A stretch of 20,273 nt of DNA from a virus. The stretch lies in IMG/VR virus record IMGVR_UViG_3300042542_005395, positions 1-20,273 of that record; one strand, given 5' to 3'. This document shows positions 1 to 8,432 of this stretch, piece by piece (position 1 is the first letter of the stretch; each line of letters opens with the position of its first letter). Both the position numbers and the translations under genes were made by a program. The notes below the pieces were generated by a model that saw only the letters and a program-made list of their open reading frames with translations, did no database searches and was not told the DNA's origin.

Positions 1-1
1 A

Positions 2-1009
2 AGAGTATCATTTGATTTGAAACTCTATGGTAATTGTGCGTATCAAGTATTTTGGAATGACGAACATACCAAGATTGTAAAGATGTATCACATTCCAGTA
101 CAAACCCTTCGTGCTGAGAAACTATACGATAATACGAGAGTAGAATACTATTACTATTGCACTGATTGGAAAGACCAACGAAAGATAAAAGATAAAATCA
201 AGATACCAGCATTTGGTACATCTAATGAGAAAAGAGAAGTTCTATACATCAAGGATTATTCACCTAATCTATATTATTATTCTTTACCTGATTGGGTATC
301 TGCTCTTCAGTTTGCAATTGCAGAAGCTGAGTTATCTAATCTACACATAAACTCAATCACAAATGGGTTCTTACCAACCTTGATGATTAACTTTAACAAT
401 GGAGTTCCTGCACCTGAAGAAAGACAAACTATTGAAGATTTGTTATATTCTAAATTTACTGGCACTAATAATGGTGGTAGATTTATGGTATCCTTCAATG
501 ATGATAAAGAGAACCAACCAACCGTAACTGCAATCCAATCTGATAACCTCCACGAGAGATTCAAATACATTGCAGAATATGCACAAGATAGAATCTTGGT
601 AGGTCATAAAATTACATCACCTTTACTCTTTGGTATAAGAACACAGAACAATGGTTTTTCTTCCAATTCTGATGAGATGAAGACAGCATATAGTATCTTA
701 CAAACAATGACCATTGCACCTTTCCAGAACCTTATAATCAACTATTTAACCACTGCGTTAAGAGAAGGTGGATTACCTGAATTGGAATTGTACTTTGAAC
801 AACTAACTCCATTAGTAATCTTATCAGAGACTGCAGAAGAAACTGGTAAAACAATTGAACAAGTTGAAGATGAAGTAAATGATTCAATGGCAACTCCTGA
901 CCAAGAACCTGACCCAAACATCGAAGAAGAAACTATAAGTGATGAGGAGGAGTTGGAGTTCATCAGAAACAACATGGGTACAAAACTATTAAACAAAAGA
1001 TTTAACTAA
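2..1009 (+). CDS. Phage portal protein, C-terminal part (5' end outside window)
   Basis: The reading frame is open to the left edge, so the true start lies upstream; the TTG at 17 is not a convincing start. The visible 335 residues match the portal family of Bacteroidota siphophages as I know it: an early LYGNCAYQVFWN segment, a strand rich in Tyr (VEYYYYCTDW), the conserved NGFLPTLMINFNNGVP block, then GTNNGGRFMVSFNDDKENQPTV and GHKITSPLLFGI, followed by an acidic, probably flexible tail. Portals form the dodecameric ring at the capsid vertex through which DNA is packaged and ejected, and they contact the connector proteins encoded next. The following gene starts one base after the stop. No catalytic residues are expected. 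The alternative, another structural protein, is unlikely given the long run of family-specific blocks. Confidence 0.9.
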   Translation, partial: RVSFDLKLYGNCAYQVFWNDEHTKIVKMYHIPVQTLRAEKLYDNTRVEYYYYCTDWKDQRKIKDKIKIPAFGTSNEKREVLYIKDYSPNLYYYSLPDWVSALQFAIAEAELSNLHINSITNGFLPTLMINFNNGVPAPEERQTIEDLLYSKFTGTNNGGRFMVSFNDDKENQPTVTAIQSDNLHERFKYIAEYAQDRILVGHKITSPLLFGIRTQNNGFSSNSDEMKTAYSILQTMTIAPFQNLIINYLTTALREGGLPELELYFEQLTPLVILSETAEETGKTIEQVEDEVNDSMATPDQEPDPNIEEETISDEEELEFIRNNMGTKLLNKRFN

Positions 1010-1010
1010 T

Positions 1011-1529
1011 ATGGCAACTGCATTATTTATAACTCGTAATGACATCATCAAGAATACTCCACTCCAAGGAGCAATAGATGCTGATGCATTACTACCATTC
1101 ATGGTAACAGCCCAAATCAAGTATATAAAGAACTTGATTGGTACGGTATTGTATGACTTTTTGTCATTAAAAATAGAAGATGGTACAATAGGTGGTTTAA
1201 GTGTGTTTTACCAAGACTTACTTGCAGATCATATCAAACCTACTCTTATATGGTATGCATGTGTTGAGTATATCCCATTTAGTTCCATTCAGTTCAAATC
1301 TAATGGTGCTGTAAAACAACAATCAGAACAAGGTGTTGCTCCAACAAAGACAGAGATAGATTATCTACTAGCAAAGGCACAAGATAATGCTGAATACTAT
1401 GCATTGAGATTACAAAACTATTTGATTGCTTACTCTAATCAAATACCACAATATCTACAATCAGTAGGAAATCAAACGCAGATATACCCCGATCAAACGA
1501 ACCAGTACTTTGGTGGAATTCAATTATAA
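1011..1529 (+). CDS. Head-tail connector (adaptor) protein, DUF6712-like
   Basis: This 172-aa, mainly alpha-helical protein directly follows the portal. It opens with MATALFITRNDIIKNTPLQGAIDADALLPFMVTAQ. This looks like the helical head-tail adaptor family (DUF6712-like in Bacteroidota phages; functional counterpart of HK97 gp6), in which a first helix pair packs against the portal ring. The C-terminal 40 residues are rich in Gln, Asn and Tyr and are probably extended. The start is the first ATG after the portal stop, with an A-rich leader and no Shine-Dalgarno. Position and length fit an adaptor; the exact family is my recognition from sequence pattern only. Confidence 0.7.
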   Translation: MATALFITRNDIIKNTPLQGAIDADALLPFMVTAQIKYIKNLIGTVLYDFLSLKIEDGTIGGLSVFYQDLLADHIKPTLIWYACVEYIPFSSIQFKSNGAVKQQSEQGVAPTKTEIDYLLAKAQDNAEYYALRLQNYLIAYSNQIPQYLQSVGNQTQIYPDQTNQYFGGIQL

Positions 1530-1539
1530 TAAATAAGAT

Positions 1540-2061
1540 ATGGCAGCAATAGTTGAAAATAGTGGTGTAAACTACACACTTTATTATAATATTTTAGATT
1601 ACTTCAAGACGATTATGGATAACCACCCATCATTACAACTGGTTACCCAAGGATTGATTCAAGATTTTGATACGCGTGAATTTCCACAATATCCAGTGGG
1701 TAATGTATCAATACTTTCTTGTGAGTATTTAGATACTGTAACTAATTGGGAAATTCAATTGGTAGTTGCTGATAAGATAAAGAATAAAAATAACGAGAGT
1801 GATGGAGTGTTTAATACACAAACCATTCCTTTCTATGGAGTAGATGATGTGGTAGATATACATGCAAACACACTTGCAATCATAAACGATTTAACATCCT
1901 TTACACAAAGGTCAGTAAATGGTTTAGATATACCTGATATCATCATAAACGAACCATTTGAAGATAGATTCAATAATGGTCTTGCAGGTTGGGTGTCTAC
2001 CTTTACCGTAGTAGTTCATAACAATAGAGATAGATGTTTATTCCCATTACTACCTAACTAA
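1540..2061 (+). CDS. Neck / tail-terminator-like protein
   Basis: This 173-aa protein lies between the adaptor and an HK97 gp10-like gene. In siphophage neck modules that slot normally holds a stopper, completion or tail-terminator protein. Visible features are an N-terminal helix (YTLYYNILDYFKTIMDNHPSL), a beta-rich middle, and a C-terminal strand block in which a PFEDRFNNGLAGWVSTFTVVVHNNRDRCLFP segment is the most conserved-looking part; I have seen this ending in other Bacteroidota phage neck proteins. The stop codon TAA shares its last A with the start ATG of the next gene, so translation is probably coupled. The role is inferred from synteny; no enzyme motif is present. Confidence 0.6.
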   Translation: MAAIVENSGVNYTLYYNILDYFKTIMDNHPSLQLVTQGLIQDFDTREFPQYPVGNVSILSCEYLDTVTNWEIQLVVADKIKNKNNESDGVFNTQTIPFYGVDDVVDIHANTLAIINDLTSFTQRSVNGLDIPDIIINEPFEDRFNNGLAGWVSTFTVVVHNNRDRCLFPLLPN

Positions 2062-2486
2062 TGGCAACTCTAAATCAAACTATTAAAAAAACCAAAGGAT
2101 TAGAACAAATTGCGCAACAAGTAAAGAATGTTGCCTTGTTCTATGCACCTAAAGATACTGGTCATCTGAAAAGAGAAATAAACAAATTCAATAGAGTAAA
2201 ACAAATGGTTTCTATTGTTGGTTCAGGAACACGGAGTAAAATCAAAATAGATTTAGATGTATCCCCACCAACTGCAGAATATGGTAAATGGTTTCAAGAC
2301 CCACCCAAAGTTGTAAAGAGAAGAAAGTTCAAACAAACTGCAATCAAAAGAGGAAACTGGCAGTTTGGTAAAAAGGCCTTAAAAGATAAATCAGTTAAAA
2401 CTGAAATCAAGAAATTCACAAAAGAATTTGCTAAAGAGTTCAAACGATTTGCCGTATTAGAACTACAAAAGTTTAGATTTACATAA
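2061..2486 (+). CDS. HK97 gp10-like neck / tail-completion protein
   Basis: A 141-aa, strongly basic protein. It contains an APKDTGHLKREI segment near residues 32-43, the hallmark of the HK97 gp10 (minor tail / tail completion) family, whose members carry an (A)P.DTG.L..SI motif. A short beta segment (MVSIVGSG) and the phrase AEYGKWFQDPPKV follow, and the last 50 residues are almost all Lys/Arg and aromatic residues. It overlaps the previous stop by one base. Gp10-like proteins act where the head joins the tail tube. The very basic C-terminus is longer and more charged than usual and could contact DNA or the inner tube; that is inference. Confidence 0.7.
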   Translation: MATLNQTIKKTKGLEQIAQQVKNVALFYAPKDTGHLKREINKFNRVKQMVSIVGSGTRSKIKIDLDVSPPTAEYGKWFQDPPKVVKRRKFKQTAIKRGNWQFGKKALKDKSVKTEIKKFTKEFAKEFKRFAVLELQKFRFT

Positions 2487-2539
2487 CCCTCCATACCTTT
2501 TTGGATTATAGTGGTTATATATAAAATGATTTCAGGATT

Positions 2540-3709
2540 ATGGCCTTATATATTACACAAGAACCAGATATAGTAAGTTTAGCACAATCACCAATGCCAA
2601 TCACATTGGAAGAAGATACTGCAGTAATAACTTCATCTTCTTTTCAGTATGTTTTAGATTTATACTATTGGAGTGGTGGCCCTGCAGATTCAGGTTCATC
2701 AAAATACACATTAGTTAAATACCCGAACGAAAGTGGTGTTGGTATATTTGATATAAGTAGAATACTAAACTCTACACTTACCGATTTATTACAAACGAAC
2801 CCATCCAATGTAAAGTATGCAAAGGGAGTTGGGTATTGGGAATATTTATCAGGTTCAAATTATGTAACTGGTTCACAAAAGGTTGAAACACAATTAGTAA
2901 GGTATTTAGATGGATACCAATTATTTCCAGAACCTATTGGTGAATTTATATACGAAATGACACCACACTGGCCGTTGATGACATCAGGTCCAGCAACACA
3001 ATCAGTATTTATAGATGATATAAGTAATGCAGGTGTATTCACTGGTTTATATGATTTTAGTAGTGAGAGAGCAGCCAAGATAGTTTATTCATCAAGTATT
3101 CAAACTGGTGAGTATTTATTATACACTGGTTCTTTAACAAGTGAGCAAATAAACCCATATCCTAATGCACCAAATGATGCAGGATTTCCATTATCAGGTT
3201 CTTTTGATTCATATACTATACAAGCATATTCTAATCTTGGTAATCCATTAGGATTTCCTTTAAGATACAATATAATTTGTAATCAAAAGTATCCAAATAT
3301 ACGAATCAAATGGAAAAACCGATTTGGTCAATTTGATTCATTTAACTTTAACATGATTAACACAAAAAGATTTGATGTTAATCGTTCACTTTATCAACCA
3401 CAAATTGGTTCATGGGGTGGAACATCTTTAGGATATGCTAATTACGAAAGTAATAATCTAAACTATATGGTGGATACAAAAGAAAGTATCCAAGTGAATA
3501 CTGATTGGGTAGTTGAAGAATATAACGAAATCTTCAAACAACTTTTGGTAAGTGATGAGATATATTGGATATATGATATAGTAGAATATGAAGTAAAACC
3601 TTTAACTATAAAAACATCTAATCTTACTTTTAAGACTGGTGTAGTAGATAAAGTAATTCAGTATGCATTTGAATTTGATTATGGCCAAACTTACAAACTT
3701 GTAATCTAA
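2540..3709 (+). CDS. Tail structural protein, beta-rich (function not assigned)
   Basis: A 389-aa protein rich in Ser, Gly, Tyr and Asn, with no signal peptide or membrane segment. A run of predicted beta strands includes FQYVLDLYYWSG (about residues 36-47), GIFDISRIL and the block YPNIRIKWKNRFGQFDSFNFNMINTKRF around residues 252-280. The RIKWKNRFGQFDSFNF phrase recurs in uncharacterised structural proteins of Bacteroidota phages, next to tail-hub genes. The protein follows the neck genes and precedes the hub-type protein, whose ATG overlaps its stop by one base. It may be the tail tube protein or a baseplate component; its length is above that of most tube proteins, so a distal-tail role is at least as likely. 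A 53-nt A/T-rich gap with no clear promoter precedes it. Confidence 0.55.
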   Translation: MALYITQEPDIVSLAQSPMPITLEEDTAVITSSSFQYVLDLYYWSGGPADSGSSKYTLVKYPNESGVGIFDISRILNSTLTDLLQTNPSNVKYAKGVGYWEYLSGSNYVTGSQKVETQLVRYLDGYQLFPEPIGEFIYEMTPHWPLMTSGPATQSVFIDDISNAGVFTGLYDFSSERAAKIVYSSSIQTGEYLLYTGSLTSEQINPYPNAPNDAGFPLSGSFDSYTIQAYSNLGNPLGFPLRYNIICNQKYPNIRIKWKNRFGQFDSFNFNMINTKRFDVNRSLYQPQIGSWGGTSLGYANYESNNLNYMVDTKESIQVNTDWVVEEYNEIFKQLLVSDEIYWIYDIVEYEVKPLTIKTSNLTFKTGVVDKVIQYAFEFDYGQTYKLVI

Positions 3710-5820
3710 TGGGAGTTAATAGTAGTAAAGGTTTTAATTTTAGATTAATGGCCTCAGGGAGTAATGGGTTTCAACAACTTGATACTTTCTCTGATGAAGA
3801 TGTATTCGTATCTAATAATGTCACCGGTCTATTTGATTTAGGTTTATTACCATCTGATTTTACAAGACAAATTACTATACCTGGCACAAAGGTAAATAAC
3901 GCGTTCTTTCAACACGTTTACGATATAATGGTAGAAAACCCTTACTTGTTCTCTACAAATGTAAAGGTGCCCGCTTATTTTGATTTTGACGGTATTAGTA
4001 TATCCAATGGGTATCTCCAATTAAACCAAGTAAATGTATATGCTAATAAATTCGTAGAGAGTTATGAGATTAGTATATACGGTGGGTTATCATCTTTTGG
4101 TAGAGATGTCAATAGATTTTTTCTTACCGATTTAACATCTTCATTGGCAAAATATAACCATGTTGCTAATTGGGATAATATATCTCAATCTTGGGAAAAT
4201 GGATTGTTTGGTGGTGATTTAATTTATCCACTTGCAGAATATGGCCAGAAGATACAATATACACCACAAGAACCATTGTTTGGCATAGATTCACCATCAG
4301 GTTCCCTTTGTGTTCAGGATTTCAAACCAGCAATTAGAATAAAGAAAGTATGGGATGCAATCTTTGAAGAGTTTGGATACACATACTCATCATCTTTTTG
4401 GGAACAACCATTCTTGGATAATGCGTATATGTTGTGTAATAACAACCTTCGGTATCCAATCTTTGATGAAATAGATTTAGAAACTTATGGTTTGTTTAGA
4501 ATTAGTCCTATTAGTGGCAGTGGAACTGATTTTTTATTAACTGCAGGAAACAATAGAAAAATTGAATGGTATAATATAACATCAAATCCTGGTGGTAATC
4601 TTTCTGCTAATTTACAATATGCACTTGATTTTCCAACACAAATAAGAGGATTATTAAATCTAAATTTTGAGGTTTCATCATCAGCTGTTGGTAATGGTAT
4701 TCCACAATTTTTTTTAGAAATAAAGAATACTGGAAATACATTTTCTTCAAGTATTGAATTAATCAATTACAATAATTTTATGGATGATGTGCAGATATAT
4801 AATTCTACACAAACAAGAACTGAAAAGTTTGAATTATTGACTGAATGGAATTCATCATTACTACCAGCAGATACTTATGAGTTTTATATTAGATACGAAA
4901 ATCAAGGTGGTTCTAATTTTAGAGTTATTATCAACCCTGATAGTGCAGTAACTTCTTATTTTCAAGTAACGAAAGTAAATCAAGGTGGTGAAGGATTAGT
5001 AATGAACATTGCACAGAATATGCCATTTGGAACAACTGGTATTAAGTTGATTGATTTTATTACATCTATTCAAAAGAAATATAACCTTGTAATATACCCG
5101 AACAATACGAAACAACGAGAGTTCATAGTTGAAACATTTAACAATTGGTATAAGAAAGGACAAGTTAGAGATTTTAATAGGTATATTAACTTGAATGAAA
5201 AGATTTCTGCAATACCTGCAAACAACCTTGCAGTAAATGCATTGAATTTTGGTGATACTCTTGATGGTGATTATATATCCCAACAATTTAGTAAAGCAGA
5301 GAATAGAGAGTATGGTAAGTCTTATTATGTAGATACCGAAAACTTCTTCTCACAAGGGACATTTGAAGTTAAAACAAAGTTTGCATCCACTCCTCTCGGT
5401 TATCTTGCAGGTACTGGTACATCAGGTTCTGCACAAAGTGGAGTATTCCAATTCCGTTCTACTGCAACTGCAACTACAATAGGTTCATTTAATGCAGAAG
5501 CAATTGCAAACATTAAGTTAGGAACTCAATTCTTAACTCAAGCATCTGCTTTTGTTTTCTCACAAAATAGTTCTCAGACTGTAAATAATCCTTCTACTGG
5601 TTTCTTTGTAACTACATTAGAAGTTGGTGATACTATTTTATTTGAAGCATTCGGTACTGGTGCAACTAATTTTGATTATACCTTTATTAGGGATTTGGAT
5701 GGTGTACAAACTATATTAGATAGTGGAACTACTGAAACTACATTCAATTATACAATTACAGATGTAGATGCAGCTGCAACAACTGCAACATTCTTATGTG
5801 TGGTTCAAGATAGTGATTAA
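3709..5820 (+). CDS. Tail hub / baseplate-type structural protein with C-terminal Ig-like domain
   Basis: A 703-aa protein. Residues 1-230 contain GLFDLGLLPSDFTRQITIPGTKVNNAFF and DFKPAIRIKKVWDAIFEEFGYTYSSSFW. Residues about 445-560 contain GIKLIDFITSIQKKYNLVIYP, DFNRYINLNEKIS and QFSKAENREYGKSYY. I recognise these blocks from the large tail-hub-like protein of Bacteroidota phages, where they are usually followed by a C-terminal LYNPRTR/LNDI domain. Here that ending is absent and is instead found at the start of the next gene. From about residue 580 the composition changes to Ala/Thr-rich and ends in a beta-sandwich-like stretch (VGDTILFEAFGTGATNFDYTFIRD, then TTFNYTITDVDA), probably an Ig-like domain. 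It likely sits at the tail tip, where it would anchor the fibres encoded downstream. Confidence 0.65.
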   Translation: MGVNSSKGFNFRLMASGSNGFQQLDTFSDEDVFVSNNVTGLFDLGLLPSDFTRQITIPGTKVNNAFFQHVYDIMVENPYLFSTNVKVPAYFDFDGISISNGYLQLNQVNVYANKFVESYEISIYGGLSSFGRDVNRFFLTDLTSSLAKYNHVANWDNISQSWENGLFGGDLIYPLAEYGQKIQYTPQEPLFGIDSPSGSLCVQDFKPAIRIKKVWDAIFEEFGYTYSSSFWEQPFLDNAYMLCNNNLRYPIFDEIDLETYGLFRISPISGSGTDFLLTAGNNRKIEWYNITSNPGGNLSANLQYALDFPTQIRGLLNLNFEVSSSAVGNGIPQFFLEIKNTGNTFSSSIELINYNNFMDDVQIYNSTQTRTEKFELLTEWNSSLLPADTYEFYIRYENQGGSNFRVIINPDSAVTSYFQVTKVNQGGEGLVMNIAQNMPFGTTGIKLIDFITSIQKKYNLVIYPNNTKQREFIVETFNNWYKKGQVRDFNRYINLNEKISAIPANNLAVNALNFGDTLDGDYISQQFSKAENREYGKSYYVDTENFFSQGTFEVKTKFASTPLGYLAGTGTSGSAQSGVFQFRSTATATTIGSFNAEAIANIKLGTQFLTQASAFVFSQNSSQTVNNPSTGFFVTTLEVGDTILFEAFGTGATNFDYTFIRDLDGVQTILDSGTTETTFNYTITDVDAAATTATFLCVVQDSD

Positions 5821-5831
5821 AAATATAAATT

Positions 5832-7208
5832 ATGGCAGTAACTAATAAAATATTCATTCCAACATTTATCTCATCTATAAATTATGAACCGGTGAGAACA
5901 CTTCCCCATTTGTATTTCTACAATGGGTTGAAGGAGAGTGAAGAGTATTTTATACAACACTACCCAAGTGGTAGTACAAGTTCTATTGTAAATTCATCAC
6001 AAACATCATTTCCATATCTTGATTATTATGATGGGTTGACACCTAATAGTTCTTCCAATTCACTCCTATTCTTTAATGAATTACCAGCTTATGGAGAAGC
6101 ACCTACTGGTTCATTATATACTGAATATTGGGATACTTATGTATCCTTATTATATAACCCAAGAACACGATTGTTTAATGCCAGTGCAATAATACCCCTT
6201 GCGGATTATTTTGAGATGGAATTAAACGATATTGTACAATGGAGAGGTAATTACTATCACCTTCGTGCAATAAACGATTACAACTTAAAAGATGGTACTT
6301 GTAAGATAGAACTATTAGGTCCAATCATTAGAGATGCAGTTAGTGAAGAGGTACCACCAACACCACCTATTAGTAATTGTATATTTAATTTCAGTTCTTC
6401 GGTTGAACCAGTTGTTACCACAACAACAACTGCAGCACCTACTACAACTACAACCACTGCAGCACCAGTTGAAAATTGTACGGCTTATGTAGTTGGTACA
6501 AGAACAGGTGCATCATTCTTCTTTACATATAGAGAATGTGGTACTGGAATTTTAAGAACTATATCAATAAATCAAAATAACAGAGAATGGTATTTTTGTG
6601 GAGCTGTAACATCTGCACTCCCACCTTGGGGTTATGCGAATGAAATCGGGCCTTGTAGTGAACCAATCCCAACTACTACAACTACAACAGCAGGACCTAC
6701 AACAACTACTACTGCTGCACCAACTACAACTACAACTACAATAGGATGTACATCTTGTGCAAGTTATACTATTGGAGGTTCATTAGGTGTTAATGGTACT
6801 TGGGGATATACAAATTGTTTGACTGGAGTAAGTGAAACTGTTGGAATTACATCACAAGTAATAAGAACAGTTGCTAGTAGAACTGCACCAGTTAAATTAT
6901 CAGGTACTGGTACTGCAAGTGTTACAAATGTATTTACATTCCCAGCAGGATATAATTGTGGCCCATTTGATTTTTGTAAAACTGAAACTTGGAGAATGGT
7001 TACAAAAGATAGACAAAGCCCTCCTGGTTTTATATTAACACAATACTACAATCCAACTAATTGTCAAGTACAAACAATCGCATTATCTAGTGATGCATCA
7101 ACTTATGATATTAGTGTCATATCAGGTTCGTTAACATTAGGAGGTCCAACTTCTGTTCTAGCATCAATAACACTCTTATCAACTGGTAGTAGTTCTTGTT
7201 GTTTGTAA
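5832..7208 (+). CDS. Tail-tip protein: hub C-terminal-type domain plus mucin-like linkers and Cys modules
   Basis: A 458-aa mosaic. Residues 1-170 look like the C-terminal end of a Bacteroidota tail-hub protein: LPHLYFYNG, SFPYLDYYDG, SLLFFNELPAYGE, YVSLLYNPRTRLFNA and LNDIVQWRGNYYHLRAINDYNLKDGTC. Residues 194-212 and 278-304 are Thr-rich linkers with AAP/AGP punctuation. Between and after them lie small beta-type modules bounded by cysteines (about 216-276, 306-376 and 382-458), including FFFTYRECGTG and TWGYTNCLTG, which look like copies of one motif. The chain ends in SSCCL. The N-terminal domain probably docks on the hub from the preceding gene, 11 nt upstream, while the Thr linkers hold the modules out for adsorption. 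Thr-rich linkers are likely O-glycosylation targets of the enzymes encoded two genes downstream (inference). Confidence 0.65.
   Translation: MAVTNKIFIPTFISSINYEPVRTLPHLYFYNGLKESEEYFIQHYPSGSTSSIVNSSQTSFPYLDYYDGLTPNSSSNSLLFFNELPAYGEAPTGSLYTEYWDTYVSLLYNPRTRLFNASAIIPLADYFEMELNDIVQWRGNYYHLRAINDYNLKDGTCKIELLGPIIRDAVSEEVPPTPPISNCIFNFSSSVEPVVTTTTTAAPTTTTTTAAPVENCTAYVVGTRTGASFFFTYRECGTGILRTISINQNNREWYFCGAVTSALPPWGYANEIGPCSEPIPTTTTTTAGPTTTTTAAPTTTTTTIGCTSCASYTIGGSLGVNGTWGYTNCLTGVSETVGITSQVIRTVASRTAPVKLSGTGTASVTNVFTFPAGYNCGPFDFCKTETWRMVTKDRQSPPGFILTQYYNPTNCQVQTIALSSDASTYDISVISGSLTLGGPTSVLASITLLSTGSSSCCL
6411..6740 (+). repeat. Threonine-codon (ACN) repeat tracts, first tail-tip gene
   Basis: Two stretches of near-pure ACN codons (about 6411-6467 and 6663-6743) encode Thr runs broken by Ala-Ala-Pro or Ala-Gly-Pro. 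ACA, ACT and ACC alternate, so the DNA is not a perfect trinucleotide repeat. That suggests the Thr-rich protein is kept by selection rather than produced only by recent slippage. Confidence 0.85.
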
Positions 7209-7226
7209 AAATAAATTATATAAAAT

Positions 7227-8417
7227 ATGGCAACCGAAATAAGAAAAATAACATTAACTGAATATAACAATTTGAGTGGTCCTGCATATAGTGTGCAATA
7301 CTCTACTGATTGTATTACATATTCTCAATCTATGGATTGTACTAATTTATTTTTGGCAGGAGTTGGTTCTTTTGGTTTTTGTACCGTTGATGAGGATACT
7401 ACTTGTATTCGTTTGACATCTATTAATTCTCCTTGTACTAATTCAGTTGTTGAAGATTTAACACCTACAACAACTACTACTACAAGTACAACTACAAGTA
7501 CAACTACTACTTCTACAACAAGTACTACAACTACTGCAGCACCAACTACAACTACTACTTCTACTACAAGTACAACTACTACTTTAGCACCTACTACAAC
7601 TACTACAAGTACTACAACTACTCTGGCTCCTACAACAACCACGAGTACAACTACTACTACAGTTGCACCAACAACTACAACTACAACGGTAGAACCAACA
7701 ACTACCACAACAACTACATTAGCTCCAACTACAACAACTACAACTGCAGAACCAACTACAACAACTACAACAACCACAACTGCTGCTCCAACAACTACAA
7801 CTACAACCGAACCATGTGTTGATTGTTTTGTATATACTTGGCAAAATGTAACTGGCTCAGTAGTTGGTATTGGAGGACGAAATTGTAATGGATTTGATAC
7901 ATGGAGTTTCAATACTGACCCTTCTACATCAGGTAGTACTCCTTGTGCAAGACAATTTAGTGCACAACAAATAACTGATTATGCAAATTTAGGTCTTAAT
8001 ATAATATCATCTGCTTCTTGTGGAAATAGTTGTATACCTACTACAAGTACAACAAGTACTACAACTGCAGCACCTTCAACACTTTGTTATGAAATAGAGA
8101 CCGTACAAAGTTCTCAAGGTGAATGTTTTGATTGTCCTGGTTTCTTTGCAAGTACAACTGATACTATACTACATATCTTTGATATTTGTAGTGGTAGTGA
8201 GATATTCCCACCAGTTGATATATTTGTTGAAACAAGATATAGTGATAATTCAACATCAAGTTTATTGATACCATCAGGTTCTACTGGTAGTTTGATTATT
8301 GCTACAAGTGATGTACAATGTGTTGCACCTCCTACTTGTGGTGAAATTGCAAGTCCAACATTTGTAAGTGCGAGTATAGTAGCATTGACTGGAAGTATTA
8401 GTCAATGTTGTGTGTAA
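7227..8417 (+). CDS. Mucin-like Thr-rich tail-tip / adhesion protein
   Basis: A 396-aa protein with four zones. Residues 1-78 form an N-terminal domain with Cys at 29, 38, 52, 60 and 70. Residues 79-196 are a very long linker with roughly 80 Thr, occasional Ser, and punctuation by AAP, LAP, VAP, VEP and AEP every 6-12 residues. Residues 197-268 are a Cys-bounded module (CVDCFVYTW to SCGNSC). After a second, short Thr linker, residues 285-396 form a C-terminal domain that ends in SISQCCV, echoing the SSSCCL end of the upstream gene. Composition matches a mucin-type stalk, rigid and extended if glycosylated. It follows the hub genes by 18 nt and is followed 15 nt later by a glycosyltransferase gene. 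It has no signal peptide, so a virion rather than an exported role is favoured. I know of no named family for the whole protein. Confidence 0.6.
   Translation: MATEIRKITLTEYNNLSGPAYSVQYSTDCITYSQSMDCTNLFLAGVGSFGFCTVDEDTTCIRLTSINSPCTNSVVEDLTPTTTTTTSTTTSTTTTSTTSTTTTAAPTTTTTSTTSTTTTLAPTTTTTSTTTTLAPTTTTSTTTTTVAPTTTTTTVEPTTTTTTTLAPTTTTTTAEPTTTTTTTTTAAPTTTTTTEPCVDCFVYTWQNVTGSVVGIGGRNCNGFDTWSFNTDPSTSGSTPCARQFSAQQITDYANLGLNIISSASCGNSCIPTTSTTSTTTAAPSTLCYEIETVQSSQGECFDCPGFFASTTDTILHIFDICSGSEIFPPVDIFVETRYSDNSTSSLLIPSGSTGSLIIATSDVQCVAPPTCGEIASPTFVSASIVALTGSISQCCV
7461..7814 (+). repeat. Long ACN-codon tract encoding the 118-residue Thr-rich stalk
   Basis: About 354 bp of nearly continuous ACN codons, with interruptions encoding Ser (AGT) in the first half and Ala-Pro or Glu-Pro in the second. 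A shorter relic lies at about 8038-8073. The mixture of ACA, ACT and ACC means only local slippage-prone runs. Length is likely to vary between related phages. On the opposite strand the same tract reads as a long Val-rich open frame, which is an artefact. Confidence 0.9.
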
Positions 8418-8432
8418 ATAAAAAAAAGTTAT

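Noticed and set aside
17-1009. TTG at 17 as the start of the portal gene
   Set aside because: The frame is open from base 2 and the residues before it continue the portal pattern, so the gene simply begins outside the window.
2487-2539. Promoter in the gap before the 389-aa tail gene (TACCTTTT at 2494)
   Set aside because: There is no -33 TTG at a suitable distance and the gap lies inside a continuous late operon; not strong enough to list.
7461-7814. CRISPR-like or satellite repeat
   Set aside because: Repeats are codon-scale with no spacers and they keep the reading frame; this is a low-complexity coding tract.
7325-7912. A 195-codon open frame on the minus strand, very rich in Val and Gly
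   Set aside because: It is the complement of the ACN Thr tract (GTN reads as Val), so the lack of stops is a composition artefact; the + strand frame has Cys domains on both sides and proper gene spacing.
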